Part shown: piece after piece, positions 42,942 to 54,634 of the stretch
Position numbering within the stretch: position 1 is the first letter of the stretch
Layout: the number at the start of each line of letters is the position of its first letter
DNA from: Pisaster brevispinus
Lineage: Eukaryota; Echinodermata; Asteroidea; Forcipulatida; Asteriidae
Length of the DNA stretch: 64,000 bases
Assembly: GCA_023634235.1 (NCBI GenBank)
Contig: JAMKCF010000001.1
Span: 1,106,001-1,170,000 of the forward strand
Direction: 5' to 3'
Made by a program: the position numbers and the translations under genes
The notes under the pieces: generated by a model
Database searches by the model: none
Told to the model about the DNA's origin: nothing
The model's input: the letters and a program-made list of their open reading frames with translations, nothing else

Positions 42942-44679
42942 CTGTTTTCAACTTCCTCCCGACGGCTATGATCATATGTTTTACAATGTCTTCCAGGTCC
43001 TGCTGGTATTGGGTATTTCAAATGTGATTCAAGCCAAGCGACGGTACACGCTATAAATACACTCCAGCCCTGAATTTAAGAGACCACTCCAGATTTCGGT
43101 CCAAACACAAAATGAGTAAAACAAAATGTCTCTACGTATACCAAAAAAAAATCCTAAACACTGCTATATACAGTATTACTCTGTGTTGAAGTCTTTTGTT
43201 CCCCTCTTCTGTTAAAGTCGATAGCTATTGTTATCGGGATCTGACGTCTCTTCCTCAAACATGTGACTCCTTCTGGTAATTATTAGATTAAATACAAGGC
43301 TATTCCCGCTAAAGTTGCATATTGTATGTACTTAAAATAAAAATAAAAATGAGTTACATTTATGCTTACCACAATCGCAATGAGAACTACCGTAGTACTG
43401 TCTTTTTCCCCCCAGTTTTTAAATAATGCACCTACTGTTATGCAAACTACATAAGTTGTAAGACAAACGGGTTTGGAGTCTGAAAACCTCACTCAAGATC
43501 ATTCCTTACCCTTTCAAGTTTAAGACTGAACTCTTAAGTAATAACAATTTTCCTCTTTTTTTTTTAACTGCCGTTTTCACTCTAGGTTTCAGGTAAAGAT
43601 GTCAGCGTAGGCCTACCACTCTCTTTATAGGTATGGGTCATAGTTTGGTAATTACTCCTAAAAATAATGACCATAAAAACTGAATTTGGTGAGAAGCACT
43701 CATGCAGTTGTTGATATTATAAATTACTTGGGAAAGAGTATTATGGTTTGATAACAAATGTTCATGCATGAATCGTTTCTGAGATTTCTGGGGTTGGTTT
43801 CCGTTCGCGAACGAATGCCGAGGCCAGAGATGCAGTTGGTGTCCGCTGTCACTTCAGTAAAAACATTGAAGGTTTCGACGTTCATGCGAAAACACCAGGG
43901 TTTTTTTTCCTTCTGTTTTCACAGCAAGTAGATACTGAACTAAGCTGAAACTTTCACAAGTGACTTTTAATGTATAATCTTTCCAGATAACTTTGCCTAT
44001 AAATTACAATTTCGTTGACAAAAACTAATCGATTACCTTACCTGTCCCTTTAAATGCTTCATAGCAAGTATCTGTGACAGATCACCAAGGACGTGTAGGC
44101 TATGGCGCAGTTAAACCTTCCTTTTTTACCGATGTTGTTGTTTTCAAGCATATTATATTGGAGTACCCTGGCATGCAGACATGCATGCCACGGACGCAAA
44201 CAATTCGCAAGGCCATTTTACAAAGACTTTGTTTTGTTCAGCGAAGAGAGACGGGGGGGGGGGGGGAGGGAACAAAATCAACAACAAAAAAAGAAGACAT
44301 AAAGTATTACATGTAATAGTAAAATTAACTATTAATACTAACCCTTTGACGCGTGTCTCGTCACCATGACAAATTTCAACCAAACATTAAATGCAATTAT
44401 TTCTATTCTTCGAGCTTTTTACCAGACACTATGTCCATTTTTTTTTTCACCGATTGATTTTTTTTTTCCCAGCGCAGTTAACATTTATATTATCATCAAC
44501 ATCACCATCAGTTGTAATGGAAGTGACGCAAATTTTCCCCACCCAGAGTTCGAGTTTTAAGAATTTCACGTGAATTAAAATATTATGGCTCCTTTAACAA
44601 CCACACATGTATTTATAAATTTAAAGAAAGAAGACGCAACATTTCGGTAATTCTCGTGAGGTATCACTTCTATCGCTTC
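42942..44679. other. No gene recognised; one diverged MITE
   Basis: From about 43627 to 44055 a MITE-like element runs from 'ataggtatgggtcatagtttgg' to 'ccttacctgtccctttaaa', related to the 'aaggtatac' group. G- and T-runs lie at 44251-44265 and 44438-44468. No coding domain is visible. Confidence 0.45.
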
Positions 44680-44680
44680 T

Positions 44681-45754
44681 GCCCCCGATTTCACGAAGCG
44701 CTGTGACGCGTCGTAAACGCAAGATACGACCGGTTACACGTCTTAAGTTGCGATGCGTATAAAAACGATTTCATCAAAGTTACGACGCGTCGGATACGTC
44801 GCAAGTTCCTTGACTACGAGGAAGAACACGTCGTAAGTTACGACTACCCACCGGGTCGTCTTAAGAAAGCGATGTCTCATGTGATATTAACGCGCAAATG
44901 CTTGCAAAGTGGCGTTGATGCTGCTTGCTAATCGAGAAGCCGGAAGAGCGTTGCGTCAGAGAGAGACTGTTTCGCGACCGAACTAACCCTCTCGACAGTC
45001 TAACTGATCTTGATGAAATATTTCGTCGGTATATATTTACCAAACAAGGTATTTATCACATCATCGAGAGGGTTTATGGAGCGTTGAACGTGTCACAAGG
45101 GTAATCTTTTAAAATATTCAATGCTGGCCCCTATTATTTTATTGGGTAAAATTGTCATTAGACCTAAATAAAATAATAATTAGGTGATGGGGGGGGGGGG
45201 GGGGGGTTGCAACAGATTAACCGTTTCTTGATTGACTAAAGATCGTGATTTTACGTCTATTGCTACAATCTTGTGGATTATAACCTTTCCCATTTTATGT
45301 AACCGCTTTTTACGTGGTTGTCAAACCATGGTTAAATAACCCACAGCGATCTTAGCCTTCAGTCAAGGCCCGGGCAGCTGCCACCCGGATAGTGATACAC
45401 AAACAGCGCAACCACTAACCATGGAGGTAGAATTCCATGCACTAACTAGCACGAAAGACTAGTGCGAGCAGCGAATTCTGCCATCTTGAATGAACTACAT
45501 GTATACACGACTGTTTTATGACCAAGTTATATACAACACAAAACAACCACACAACTTTAGCAGTTCATCCTCGTCCAAAGGGTTGTTTTTATTAAGAGTG
45601 AAAATGGTTTTGAGTTGCGACTCGTCGCGCTTACGATGTGTATGGTGAAACGGAATTTAGAACTCGTCGCAGCCGCGACGTGTCTTAGGTTTGCGATGCA
45701 TCGCAAACCATACGATGCATCGCTTCTTGCGATGAGTTTCGTGAAATCGGGGGC
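44681..45754. mobile_element. TIR element, 'gcccccgatttcac' ends
   Basis: A 1.07-kb element with inverted ends GCCCCCGATTTCACGAA. Subterminal regions are full of cgtcgtaa / ttgcgatgc words in both orientations. A G-run lies at 45189-45206. No transposase frame is present. The ends resemble those of the elements at 50258-51436 and 51587-52824. Confidence 0.75.
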
Positions 45755-45913
45755 AGTACTGATGAAGCTTACCCCCTCCTTGATAGTTGGCTGCGAACCC
45801 CGATTTCAATGGGTCAAGTTTATACCATAATATTTCCTGCCCTGTCCTTCCTTTTACACCCCGCAGCTCGAATCCAGCCAAGTATTGGAGCCTTGAGTTT
45901 TTGGTTCTTCACA

Positions 45914-46087
45914 GGGCCCAATTTCATATAGCTGCTAAGCAAAAAATCTTGCATACATTTTTTGTTAAGCAAAAATAAGCAGGATGCCAGTTGCAAAAAG
46001 GACATTGACAAGGTATTTTGGCTGATAACAAAATTTTGTTGTGTTTAGTTACATTTTGTTCTTTAGCAGCTCAATGAAATTGGGCGC
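45914..46087. mobile_element. MITE with 'gggcccaatttcat' ends
   Basis: A 174-bp element: GGGCCCAATTTCATATAGCT at one end and, inverted, GCGCCCAATTTCATTGAGCT at the other. Inner 'gctgctaagc' and 'ctttagcagc' blocks pair. Confidence 0.75.
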
Positions 46088-46237
46088 TGATCTTAGATAC
46101 CCTTCCCATGCAATATGCTAATTACATTTACACATGCGTAGGCCTAATACACTCTTGGTTGGCAAATGCCACAGAGTTGTGCACTATGCAGACGCACACA
46201 CGCGTCCGCGTCACGCCACCAGCAGTCCAGTAGACTG

Positions 46238-46366
46238 TGCAAGTCTCGCGCGTATTCGAACATTGGGATCCGTTAAAGCGCGTGAGTTTGTTTCTTTAAC
46301 GCAATAAAGCAATGTACGTGGGACTACAGTGGTCCCAAAAATGTTCGAATACGCGCGAGACTTGCA
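46238..46366. repeat. 27-bp perfect inverted repeat with 75-nt spacer
   Basis: Arms 46238-46264 (tgcaagtctcgcgcgtattc...) and 46340-46366 are exact reverse complements. Two CpG-rich tgcaagtctcgcgcg blocks flank an AT-richer centre. It is likely a small foldback element. Confidence 0.88.
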
Positions 46367-46371
46367 TGGTC

Positions 46372-46549
46372 TATAGACCTTATGCATATGACGTCATTTA
46401 AGTAGGGCACCCTCACCTAGAGGTAAAAAGGACGTTGTTCATTGGCCAGTCATGTGCGTCGTGCGTACAAATCTGCACGTTTTACATTGTTTCATCATCG
46501 ATTCACCTCTAAGATGGCGGCTGTATCACGTCAATGCATAAGGTGTATA
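46372..46549. mobile_element. MITE with 'accttatgcatatgacgtca' ends
   Basis: A 178-bp element with ends TATAGACCTTATGCATATGACGT and inverted TATACACCTTATGCATTGACGT. It is directly adjacent to the hairpin at 46238-46366. Non-coding. Confidence 0.7.
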
Positions 46550-47584
46550 CAAAAAGGCGTGATGTGTCCTCTCCTTGCCAACAAGTAGTGCTCGTGCGCA
46601 TGCACGATGTGCAATTAACATATTTCAAGGGAAGGGTCTATTTCGCCCGCCCACACACACATAAATATTCTGCTTTACTGGTAGATTATTAATCTTTCTA
46701 TACATTTGAGCTTGTGGTGTTGGCTTGCTTTGTTATCAAATGCCCATTGTTGTCATCCATGAGCGTTTGCCATTTGTGTAAAGCTCCCTAAAAGTAAGAG
46801 ACAAAATCTTGGAAGAGAATTGAATTTCTAACTTACCAAACAAGGTGGCAGATTTGTTAATTTATTAATTTATTCATTCATTCATTCATGTTTACTAAAA
46901 CAAAAACAACTGGCAGCACAAATGTGCCATTTTTTTATTTAAAAGAAAGGTTAACCAGTTTGTCTATAAAAAAAAACATTTCCTAAAATAACCCAAACAT
47001 AGTAACTTGTTTGTGTAATTCATTGTCGGAAAATTATTTACCTTTTTTCACCGAACTCGGGAAAGTACTGAGTGTACTGTGCTTAATACACATCGATGTG
47101 TAAGGGCAAAACCAAATTATTGTATACTCTTTATTCCCAATACAAAATTTAACATCTATTTAATCGTTGCGGTACCCGCTGCTAAAACAACCCCAGCTTT
47201 TTCTGTATGCCTTCGTCTCTGCCATCTCTTTCCACTTGACTGCTTCTGCTACTCCATCCAATACCCTGTTTGTGTGAGTTGTATTGTCATTTAGCCTTCG
47301 AGAAAGACTCTGCTATGGTCGTAACGTCAGGCCAATAACTATTCATTGCATTTATACCATAAGTCACTTTGGTTGGTAAGCAGAGCGCAACAGCTAATTA
47401 CAATTTCTAAATTTGATTTATACACAGTTCTTGGAAATAAAAATACCAAGAGCAGTTTGTAATACATACAATTTCAATTTCTTTATAATACAAAAGGCTT
47501 TTTTTCTCAAAATTAGCATTGAAACAAAGAGTTGGGACGAGGAAGCTGATTTTTTTAGAAACCGCTTTTTCCAATCAATTTTTT
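46550..47584. other. No gene seen
   Basis: AT-rich spacer before arm R2. Short ORFs only. Confidence 0.45.
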
Positions 47585-48629
47585 TGTTCAAGTAACTGGA
47601 AACTGAGGTCAAATCTTATTTCGGTTTTCTTTAGTGATTTGATAATATTATTATTTTTTTTTAGATTTAATTTAATATGTTTCGCGGCTAAATGTTACAT
47701 TCCCAACAATGTGATATTATTTTTCCATCCATAAACTACGCTAATCTAAAAAATATTATTTGAAGAAACAAAAACGCACACGTAAAACTCAATATGGTTG
47801 CAACCAACTTTGTCCTGTAAGCTCGGTTACGTGCGAGCCTACAGTTTATTGTCGTGCAAACATTTACCTGTGCGTTAATTACATAGATGAAGTTGAATTT
47901 ATAGTCTCTCTATAAATATAAGTCGTTCCAAGTTGCCCTTCTTTGATATATTGACTCACACAAGGTTTGATCATTGAAGAACATATTGAAACTGTTACGC
48001 TGGTATTTTCTTTTCAGCAGCACCCCTTTGTTGACTTTGTAATAAATTGGATTTTCTGCAATGCTGATGGGTTAATTGATTTATAGAATGTTCACTTACT
48101 TGTTTTATATTAACAAAGAGTAAATTAATGGATGGGGTGTCTTTGGTGGACATGATGACTTTTCTTTGTGTTGTGTTTCTTACACATAATTCTTTCGAAT
48201 TTGAAAGAAAATATACTTCGGCGCGTTTGAGGAGTTTGAATTTTTGTGAAAGTGAAAGCCCCGATAAAGCCATTTGGGTAATTTTTGCGCACAAATTTAT
48301 TTTTAATTTACTTTCGGCCGACTTTTGTCTTTTTCTCATAATTTTAGTTTTGCGGGCTTGGCTTGGGGAGTCGGAAGTGATTTATGTGAAGATCGCAAAT
48401 TTATAGCTGTTTTATTCTCCCGAGCTAAACTCATTGTGGTTTCGTTGCTATCTGGTGATGTCGGAATATGACACGTGTTGTTTCTGCCATGGGCTGAAAA
48501 GTGCATCACCATGACAAAGCTCTTGTGTTGTGCAACTGTGTTCAAAATGACGTATATACTATATGGGAGGCAGAAACCGTTCTAAGCAAGTAGCAGTTTT
48601 TGTTTGTTACGTACATTTTGTGAATTTCA

Positions 48630-48660
48630 CCACGGCCAATAAATTATTGATAATCTGTTG
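48630..48660 (+). promoter_or_regulatory. Putative CCAAT / AT-rich promoter element, right LamG gene
   Basis: 'ggccaataaattattgat' about 65 bp upstream of the start ATG, identical to the left arm. A candidate CCAAT box plus AT-rich element. Upstream homology extends about 1.1 kb, so both genes probably share their proximal control region. Confidence 0.3.
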
Positions 48661-48705
48661 CTTGATGCTTGGCTGCTGTCACTCGTTGTTGGAACTTCAT
48701 TCGAA

Positions 48706-48769
48706 ATGGACGTCTTTTTTGTAATTCTCACCTTTCCCTGCATGTTTCTACTGCTGCAGAATGCTGAAG
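48706..48769 (+). CDS. Right LamG gene, exon 1 (signal peptide)
   Basis: A 64-nt coding exon with ATG in good context (cgaaATGg), hydrophobic leader MDVFFVILTFPCMFLLLQNA, and donor gtaagc in phase 1. The 21 encoded residues are identical to the left copy. It joins exon 2 at 61794 across a 13-kb intron that has grown by transposon insertion relative to the left gene (7.5 kb). Confidence 0.87.
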
Positions 48770-50257
48770 GTAAGCCTACATTTATTTTTGTTCTCATCTT
48801 ACTTTGTACCTCTTAAGTTTTTGTGTGTGGTTTTATTACAATGCTTTCTAAAGTTAAAGCTCATTTGTGACAGGGAAGTAATATTGTTTTGGGTTTTACC
48901 CTGAAACTGATGTGTGATAAGCGTTGTATAGTTGGTTCTCTCTAAGTCATGAGGTAGAAACCCGGCGACTAATTAGGTTGGGTTTTGAACCTACATCCAC
49001 CGCAATCTGGAATGATCTTTCAATTCATTTCATTAATTAGTGTCACAAGTAAATATACAGAAGTACAATGATAACAACAACCAGGAAGATTCAAACTGAC
49101 CAGTATTTAAACAAAAACGTAGAACTCCTGAAGGTAAAAACAAATAAACTTAATTACCATCTAAACAAGTTGATGCTACACAAAGAAACGTACATGGATA
49201 GTACTTAGACGTACTGAGGATAGTCGCGTACGGGAAACATTTTGCCACTGGAAAAAAAGAATCAAATTTTATTGCATATCGGTGTAAAAAAAACTAAAGA
49301 TTCATATTCGGTAATCCGATGTAATTAAAACACTGTGCATCACTTAAATGGAGTGTATACCTTTGGTAATTACTACAAAAACTTAATAGCCATAAAATAG
49401 CTCCGAAGAGCTGATGATATATTCTACAGCTTTGTTAGACCCCCTTTCAAGGAATGCAGAGTCAGAGGAAGAGGTAACTTTTCACCAAAACATTTGAATC
49501 TAGGCTTCAGGCATAAAGCCTTTCTCGGGTATTCTAAAAGCAGACAATTCAATGCAACAAGGGTGCTTTTTCTTTCATTATTTACTTGCAACTTCGATGA
49601 CCAATTGAGCCGAAATTTTCAAAGGTTTAATTGTTATTTTATGCATATGTTGCTTTTACTATATGGATTGGGTTTTGCTGGTTTTGTGTTTCCCTCCGAC
49701 ATCAAATGAACATTTGTTTCTCGTTTCCTATTCATCCTGTTATTAGCGAAATGTATTTATTTATTTTTAAAAATTGTATTTGATTTGAGAAATCATCTTA
49801 ATTCACAAGGCCGGACAGCCACTACAAATCAAACTGTCAAAGTGTCCAAAATCAACATTCACCAGTGGTACGTGCCGCCTACTGCCGGTGCTGAAACTGG
49901 ATACCCCCTCCCAATAGTCCGTAAGGATGTGGGCAAGGGTATCATCCACTAGGAGCCTGGCTGGTAGAGCAGAATGTACCACCTTCCCAACTTTTTGCGA
50001 AGCAATTATGGTTAAGTGCCTTGCTCAAGGGCACAAGTGTAATGACCAGAAGCTAATTGTTCTTAACATCTTGCTTAAGCGTGAGCTCATTTATTATATG
50101 CTAACGCAAGAAAATTCGGGCTAATTTCGCGCAAGGACTGTCGTTGACTATAGTTCGACTAAGTTAGCCCGAACTCTGTCTAGCCGACGATAGTTGGACT
50201 GCGCTGGTTATCATGTAGCACAGTGCAAGTTTTCATAGCATAGTGCAGAGTGGACCT

Positions 50258-51436
50258 GGGGCCGATTTCACTAACGCGTTTTGATCATCGCAAACGCCGA
50301 AATCGATCGCTAAATCCCAAATCCATCGCAACTTAGCGATGGATTTTGGAGAACGATTTCACTAAAACCTTGCGACAAACTTACTCATCGCAAAACAATT
50401 ATTAGCGATGACAATCTTGCGATGACTCGTTAGTGGCCGCAAAGTGTAAGTTCATCGCAAATTATGATAGATTGCGCCATTTTGTGCTTAGATTTTATTA
50501 GCTGTGCACGTCTCGACGTGGTATAGTTTTTTCGTGAATTAAAGGTTAAAATGGCGTTACGTTTACTCTCCGTGGTCTTTTACTGGGAGACTCGGGATAC
50601 ACACAACGCAGTTGGCCGATGACGCCTTTCAGCTTGAACGTGGTTGTTGCCGAAAGAGCTTAAAATCGGTTAAAAAAAAAGGAGATCGTCATCTATTGGG
50701 TTCAGTTATTTTAACCAGCACTTTGGCCTAAAGTTAATGTAGGCCTCGGAGCATCCACACTTTTTCCTTTCCGATGTTATACCATGTACGCATTTTTGAT
50801 GACAACACTTTGACGAAAATTTCGGGCATCTAGAATCGAATTTTTTTTGCCAATTAGGCCTAATAGTGATTATGCCTTCGGGAAAGTAAAAAAAAAAAAA
50901 AAAAAAAAAAATCCCCTTTAGACGTTCGTATATGTGCTGAAGCTTATATAAAGGGTGTCAGACATTAATTACCTAAAACCAAAACCGTCATTCTCATTTT
51001 GTCAATTTTCATCCACCTCAACGTTACAATTATTTACAAGATTTTATACAAGTAAGTACACGGGGGGGGGGGGCCTCTAGGCCTACAAATGAAACATGTT
51101 GAATTTGATTTCATGTAAACTTTTTTTACGTGAATGCCTAGAATTTAAGCATTAATATGGTCCTCTTGTTGTTACTTTTGATGCACCGGCATGACAACGT
51201 TTACATTTAAACTGCAATATATGCCGTTCGTTTTTAATCTTGAGGTTTGTGTCAAAGGTCACTACTTTTAGCCTCGTACAAAACGTTTATTTTCCTTGTC
51301 ATGTCATCGCAACTGCGATGACTTTAGTGAAACGCAAAATTAGCGACGTCGCAAGTGCGATGGATTTGGGGTTTGCGATCTCATCGCAAGCGTGATAGCG
51401 ATGATCGCAAATGGTGACTTTAGTGTAATCGGCCCC
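50258..51436. mobile_element. TIR element 'ggggccgatttcact', copy 1 (1.18 kb)
   Basis: Ends GGGGCCGATTTCACTAA and, inverted, GGGGCCGATTACACTAAAG. Subterminal zones are packed with tcgcaa / ttgcgatg words. Poly-A (50889-50910) and G runs lie inside. No transposase frame. It is in a roughly 3-kb block absent from L2. Confidence 0.82.
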
Positions 51437-51438
51437 AA

Positions 51439-51585
51439 GGGCCGATTTCACAAAGAGCTAAGTTTGATCTTAAGTGCAAATCAATCTTAATTGCTTAGCA
51501 AAGTGTGGCGTCATAATAAAAATCACTATGGTAATATTGACAACTCAACTTAAGATGAATCTTAGTGCTTTGTGAATTGGAGCCC
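51439..51585. mobile_element. Short MITE between two longer elements
   Basis: A 147-bp element: GGGCCGATTTCACAAAGAGC and inverted GGGCTCCAATTCACAAAGCAC, with 'cttaagtgcaaatcaatctt' arms. It fills the gap between the two 1.2-kb copies exactly, two bases from one and one from the other. Confidence 0.75.
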
Positions 51586-51586
51586 A

Positions 51587-52824
51587 GGGGGCCGATTTCA
51601 CTAACGCGTTTTGATCATCGCAAACGCCGAAATCGATCGCTAAATCCCAAATCCATCGCAACTTAGCGATGGATTTTGGAGAACGATTTCACTAAAACTT
51701 TGCGACAAACTTACTCATCGCAAAACAATTATAAGCGATGACAATCTTGCGATGACTCGTTAGTGGCCGCAAAGTGTAAGTTCATGGCAAATTATGATAG
51801 ATTGCGCAATTTTGTGCTTAGATTTTATTAGCGGTGTACGTCTCGACGTAGGCCTAGTATAGTTTGTTCGTGAATTAAAGGGTAAAATGGCGTTACGTTT
51901 ACTCTTCGTGGTCTTTACTGGGAGACTCGGGATACACACAACGCAGTTGGCCGATGACACCTTGAATGTGGTTAATGCCGAAAAAGCTTAAAATCGGTAA
52001 AAAAAAAAAAAAAAGGAGATCATCATCTATTGGGTTCAGTTATTTTAACCAGCATTTGGCCTAAAGTAAATGTAGGCCTCATAGCATCCACAATTTTTCT
52101 TTCCGATGTTATATCATGTACACATTTTCGATGACAACACTTTGACGAAAATTTCGGGCATCTAGAAACGAATTATTTTTTGCCAATTAGGCCTAATAGT
52201 GATTAGGCCCTATGCCTTCGGGAAAGTTTTTAAAAAAAAATTCCCCTTTAGACGTTCGTATATGTGCTGAAGCTTATATAAAGGGTGTCAGACATTAATT
52301 ACCAAAAACCAAAATCGTTATTCTCATTTTGTCAATTTTCATCCACCTCAAAGTTACAATTATTTACAAGATTTTATAAAAGTAAGTATACTAGGGGGGG
52401 GGGGGCTATAGGTCTACAAATGAAACATGTTGAATTTGATGTACAACTTTTTTTAAGTGAATGCGTAGAATTTAAGCATTAATATGGTCCTCTTGTTACT
52501 TTTGATGCACCAGCATGACAACCTTTAAATTTAACCTGCAATATATGCCGTTCGTTTTTAATCGAACCGCAGCCTGCAACAACATTTTGACATGTACGAC
52601 GCCCACATGCGAAGACCGACGGTTTTCTTGGGGTTTGTGTCAAAGGTCACTACTTTTAGCCTCGTACAAAACGTTTAGTTTCCTTGTCATGTCATCGCAA
52701 CTGCGATGACTTTAGTGAAACGCAAAATCAGCGACGTCACAAGTGCGATGGATTTGCGTTTTGCGATCTCATCGCAAGTGTAGCAGCGATGATCGCAGAT
52801 GGGGACTTTAGTGAAATCGGCCCC
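51587..52824. mobile_element. TIR element 'ggggccgatttcact', copy 2 (1.24 kb)
   Basis: Same family and orientation as copy 1, with which it is collinear over its full length with scattered differences. It has extra sequence near 52561-52630. Ends GGGGCCGATTTCACTAA and inverted GGGGCCGATTTCACTAAAG are nearly perfect. Two same-orientation copies separated by a 147-bp MITE suggest a composite or unequal-exchange product. Confidence 0.82.
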
Positions 52825-53039
52825 AGGTACCAGAGAATGAACGTACATTAAGTCGCCGGTCGCGTTGACATGACTTCACTATGTGTTCGCACTACAACTT
52901 CTGTGCGCATGCCCTACGTACGGCACTAAACAAGCACTAGATAACCATTGATCTTGAGCGAGCTTGGCCTAGGCAGCCAGCTTGCACGTTCAAAATGGAT
53001 TTGTATTGTTACGTCATGTATTTTCATACAGTAAGCACC

Positions 53040-53240
53040 GGAAGCTTAGACCCTCCCCTCCCCTTCCATTTATACCACCTTTCCTCCCCTCCCTTACACC
53101 TCTCTCAATACCACTCCCACATCCCCATATACACTACCTTACCCCATCCCTCATACACCACTCCATTATAACACATTTCCTTTTACAGCCCCCTCCCTTA
53201 TACCACCTCCCCCTAAACCACTTTTACCACCCCCCCCCCC
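53040..53240. repeat. C-rich polypyrimidine tract (right arm)
   Basis: Counterpart of 22550-22790, reduced in length and with different runs (cctcccctccc, ataccactccc, poly-C at 53228-53241). The two arms differ most here, as expected for slippage-prone sequence. Confidence 0.65.
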
Positions 53241-53723
53241 CAAAAAAAAAGAAAGAACAAAAAAGGCTGTTTAAAAAATAAAAAAAATAACAGCAAGGGT
53301 GTTTTTTTATTTTTGTTTAATGTTCGGTGTGTAGGTGAGGGGAGAAATGGAAGAAAACTTATTTTCTTCCCATCATGGCGGAGTGAATACAATGTCTAGA
53401 TCTTTTATGTCTATTCGTTACACTCATTCTATGCATACTATAATTTATTGAAGTCCTCTATTCCACGGTTGGCGTCTTTAACGTTTCCTGTACACCGTGA
53501 GGTATGTGTAAGGCTGTTAGACATAGATCTTTCTACATAAACACCTCCTTTTCTCATTGGAGATGACCAAACCTTTGGATTTACCGTGAGGAAGGTACAT
53601 GAGAATCAGACGCTTCCTTGATTATTGATTTTATACCGAGTGGGAGATCTGGAGGCTCATTTAATTAGCGTTAATAAAGAGAAGCGTTTGACCGTATTAA
53701 CTTTGACTAGTTGCCTTAATTAA

Positions 53724-53950
53724 AGGGAATGTTTACCTTTGGTTTTTGGAACCGTTTGATTGTTTTAATCCATCAATGAAGATATAGTATACAATAAAAC
53801 TAACCTGTGATAATTTCATTTCAAACCTTGGTAGATTTTTTTTAAATATTGCCGAAAACCTGGAGCGGTATCGTCCACGCAGTAAGAAAAATCTGTAATT
53901 GGAATACACAATCTGAGAAACGTTACTGACAGTAACGTTTCTCGGATATT
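53724..53950. mobile_element. Truncated TTAA-flanked MITE (right arm)
   Basis: One end of the 'aaggtatac' family (counterpart of 21615-22120). It starts after TTAA at 53720-53723 and is cut off shortly after the central 'acgttactgacagtaacgt' palindrome, where R2 diverges from L2. Confidence 0.7.
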
Positions 53951-54634
53951 ATTAGTGTAATTTGCAAAATGACTACCCCAAAATAACGAGGCGATGTTGG
54001 GTGGAAAGATATTTAGTTTTTCGAGACTCTTGCAGTTAATTACTAGAACCGTGGCTCAAACTGAAAAATATTTCCAAGGCTAGTTGTTTACGTACAATTA
54101 TCGTCCCTTTCGTTAATATTGTCATTGAATAATATAATATGTCAGGTTCAGAAGTTCCAAGGGAACAATAAGTGCCTCTCGTTAACGGCTACCGGTAATT
54201 TTTATTGCGATTTTTTTTTATAAGCATGAACAAAATATTTGTAAAGGCTTTGTAGATCATTATTAATTTCCCCATTTCTCGGTTGACGTGTTGTAAAATG
54301 ATAACGATGAAATTATTTAGCTTGAATGTCAACTTCTTTTATCATCATGACAATGTCAAAAAACTTATGACAGCAATAAAACAGTGAGCATTTGAGGTCA
54401 GGTAAAAGCATTTGAAAAATATTGTGTTATTGGTTGGTTTAATTCCGAGGTTGGTTTATTTCTGCAATATTCGTTTATTTCTGAGTTGTTCGTTTATTTC
54501 TGAGTTGTTCAATTATTACAGAGTTGTTCGTTTAATTCTGACTTGTTTGTTTATTTCGAAACTGTGTTGTATGGCGCGCGCAGTGTGTTCCTTGCTCATG
54601 GTGTTTCCCATTTTAAAAAACTGCATTGTAAAAG

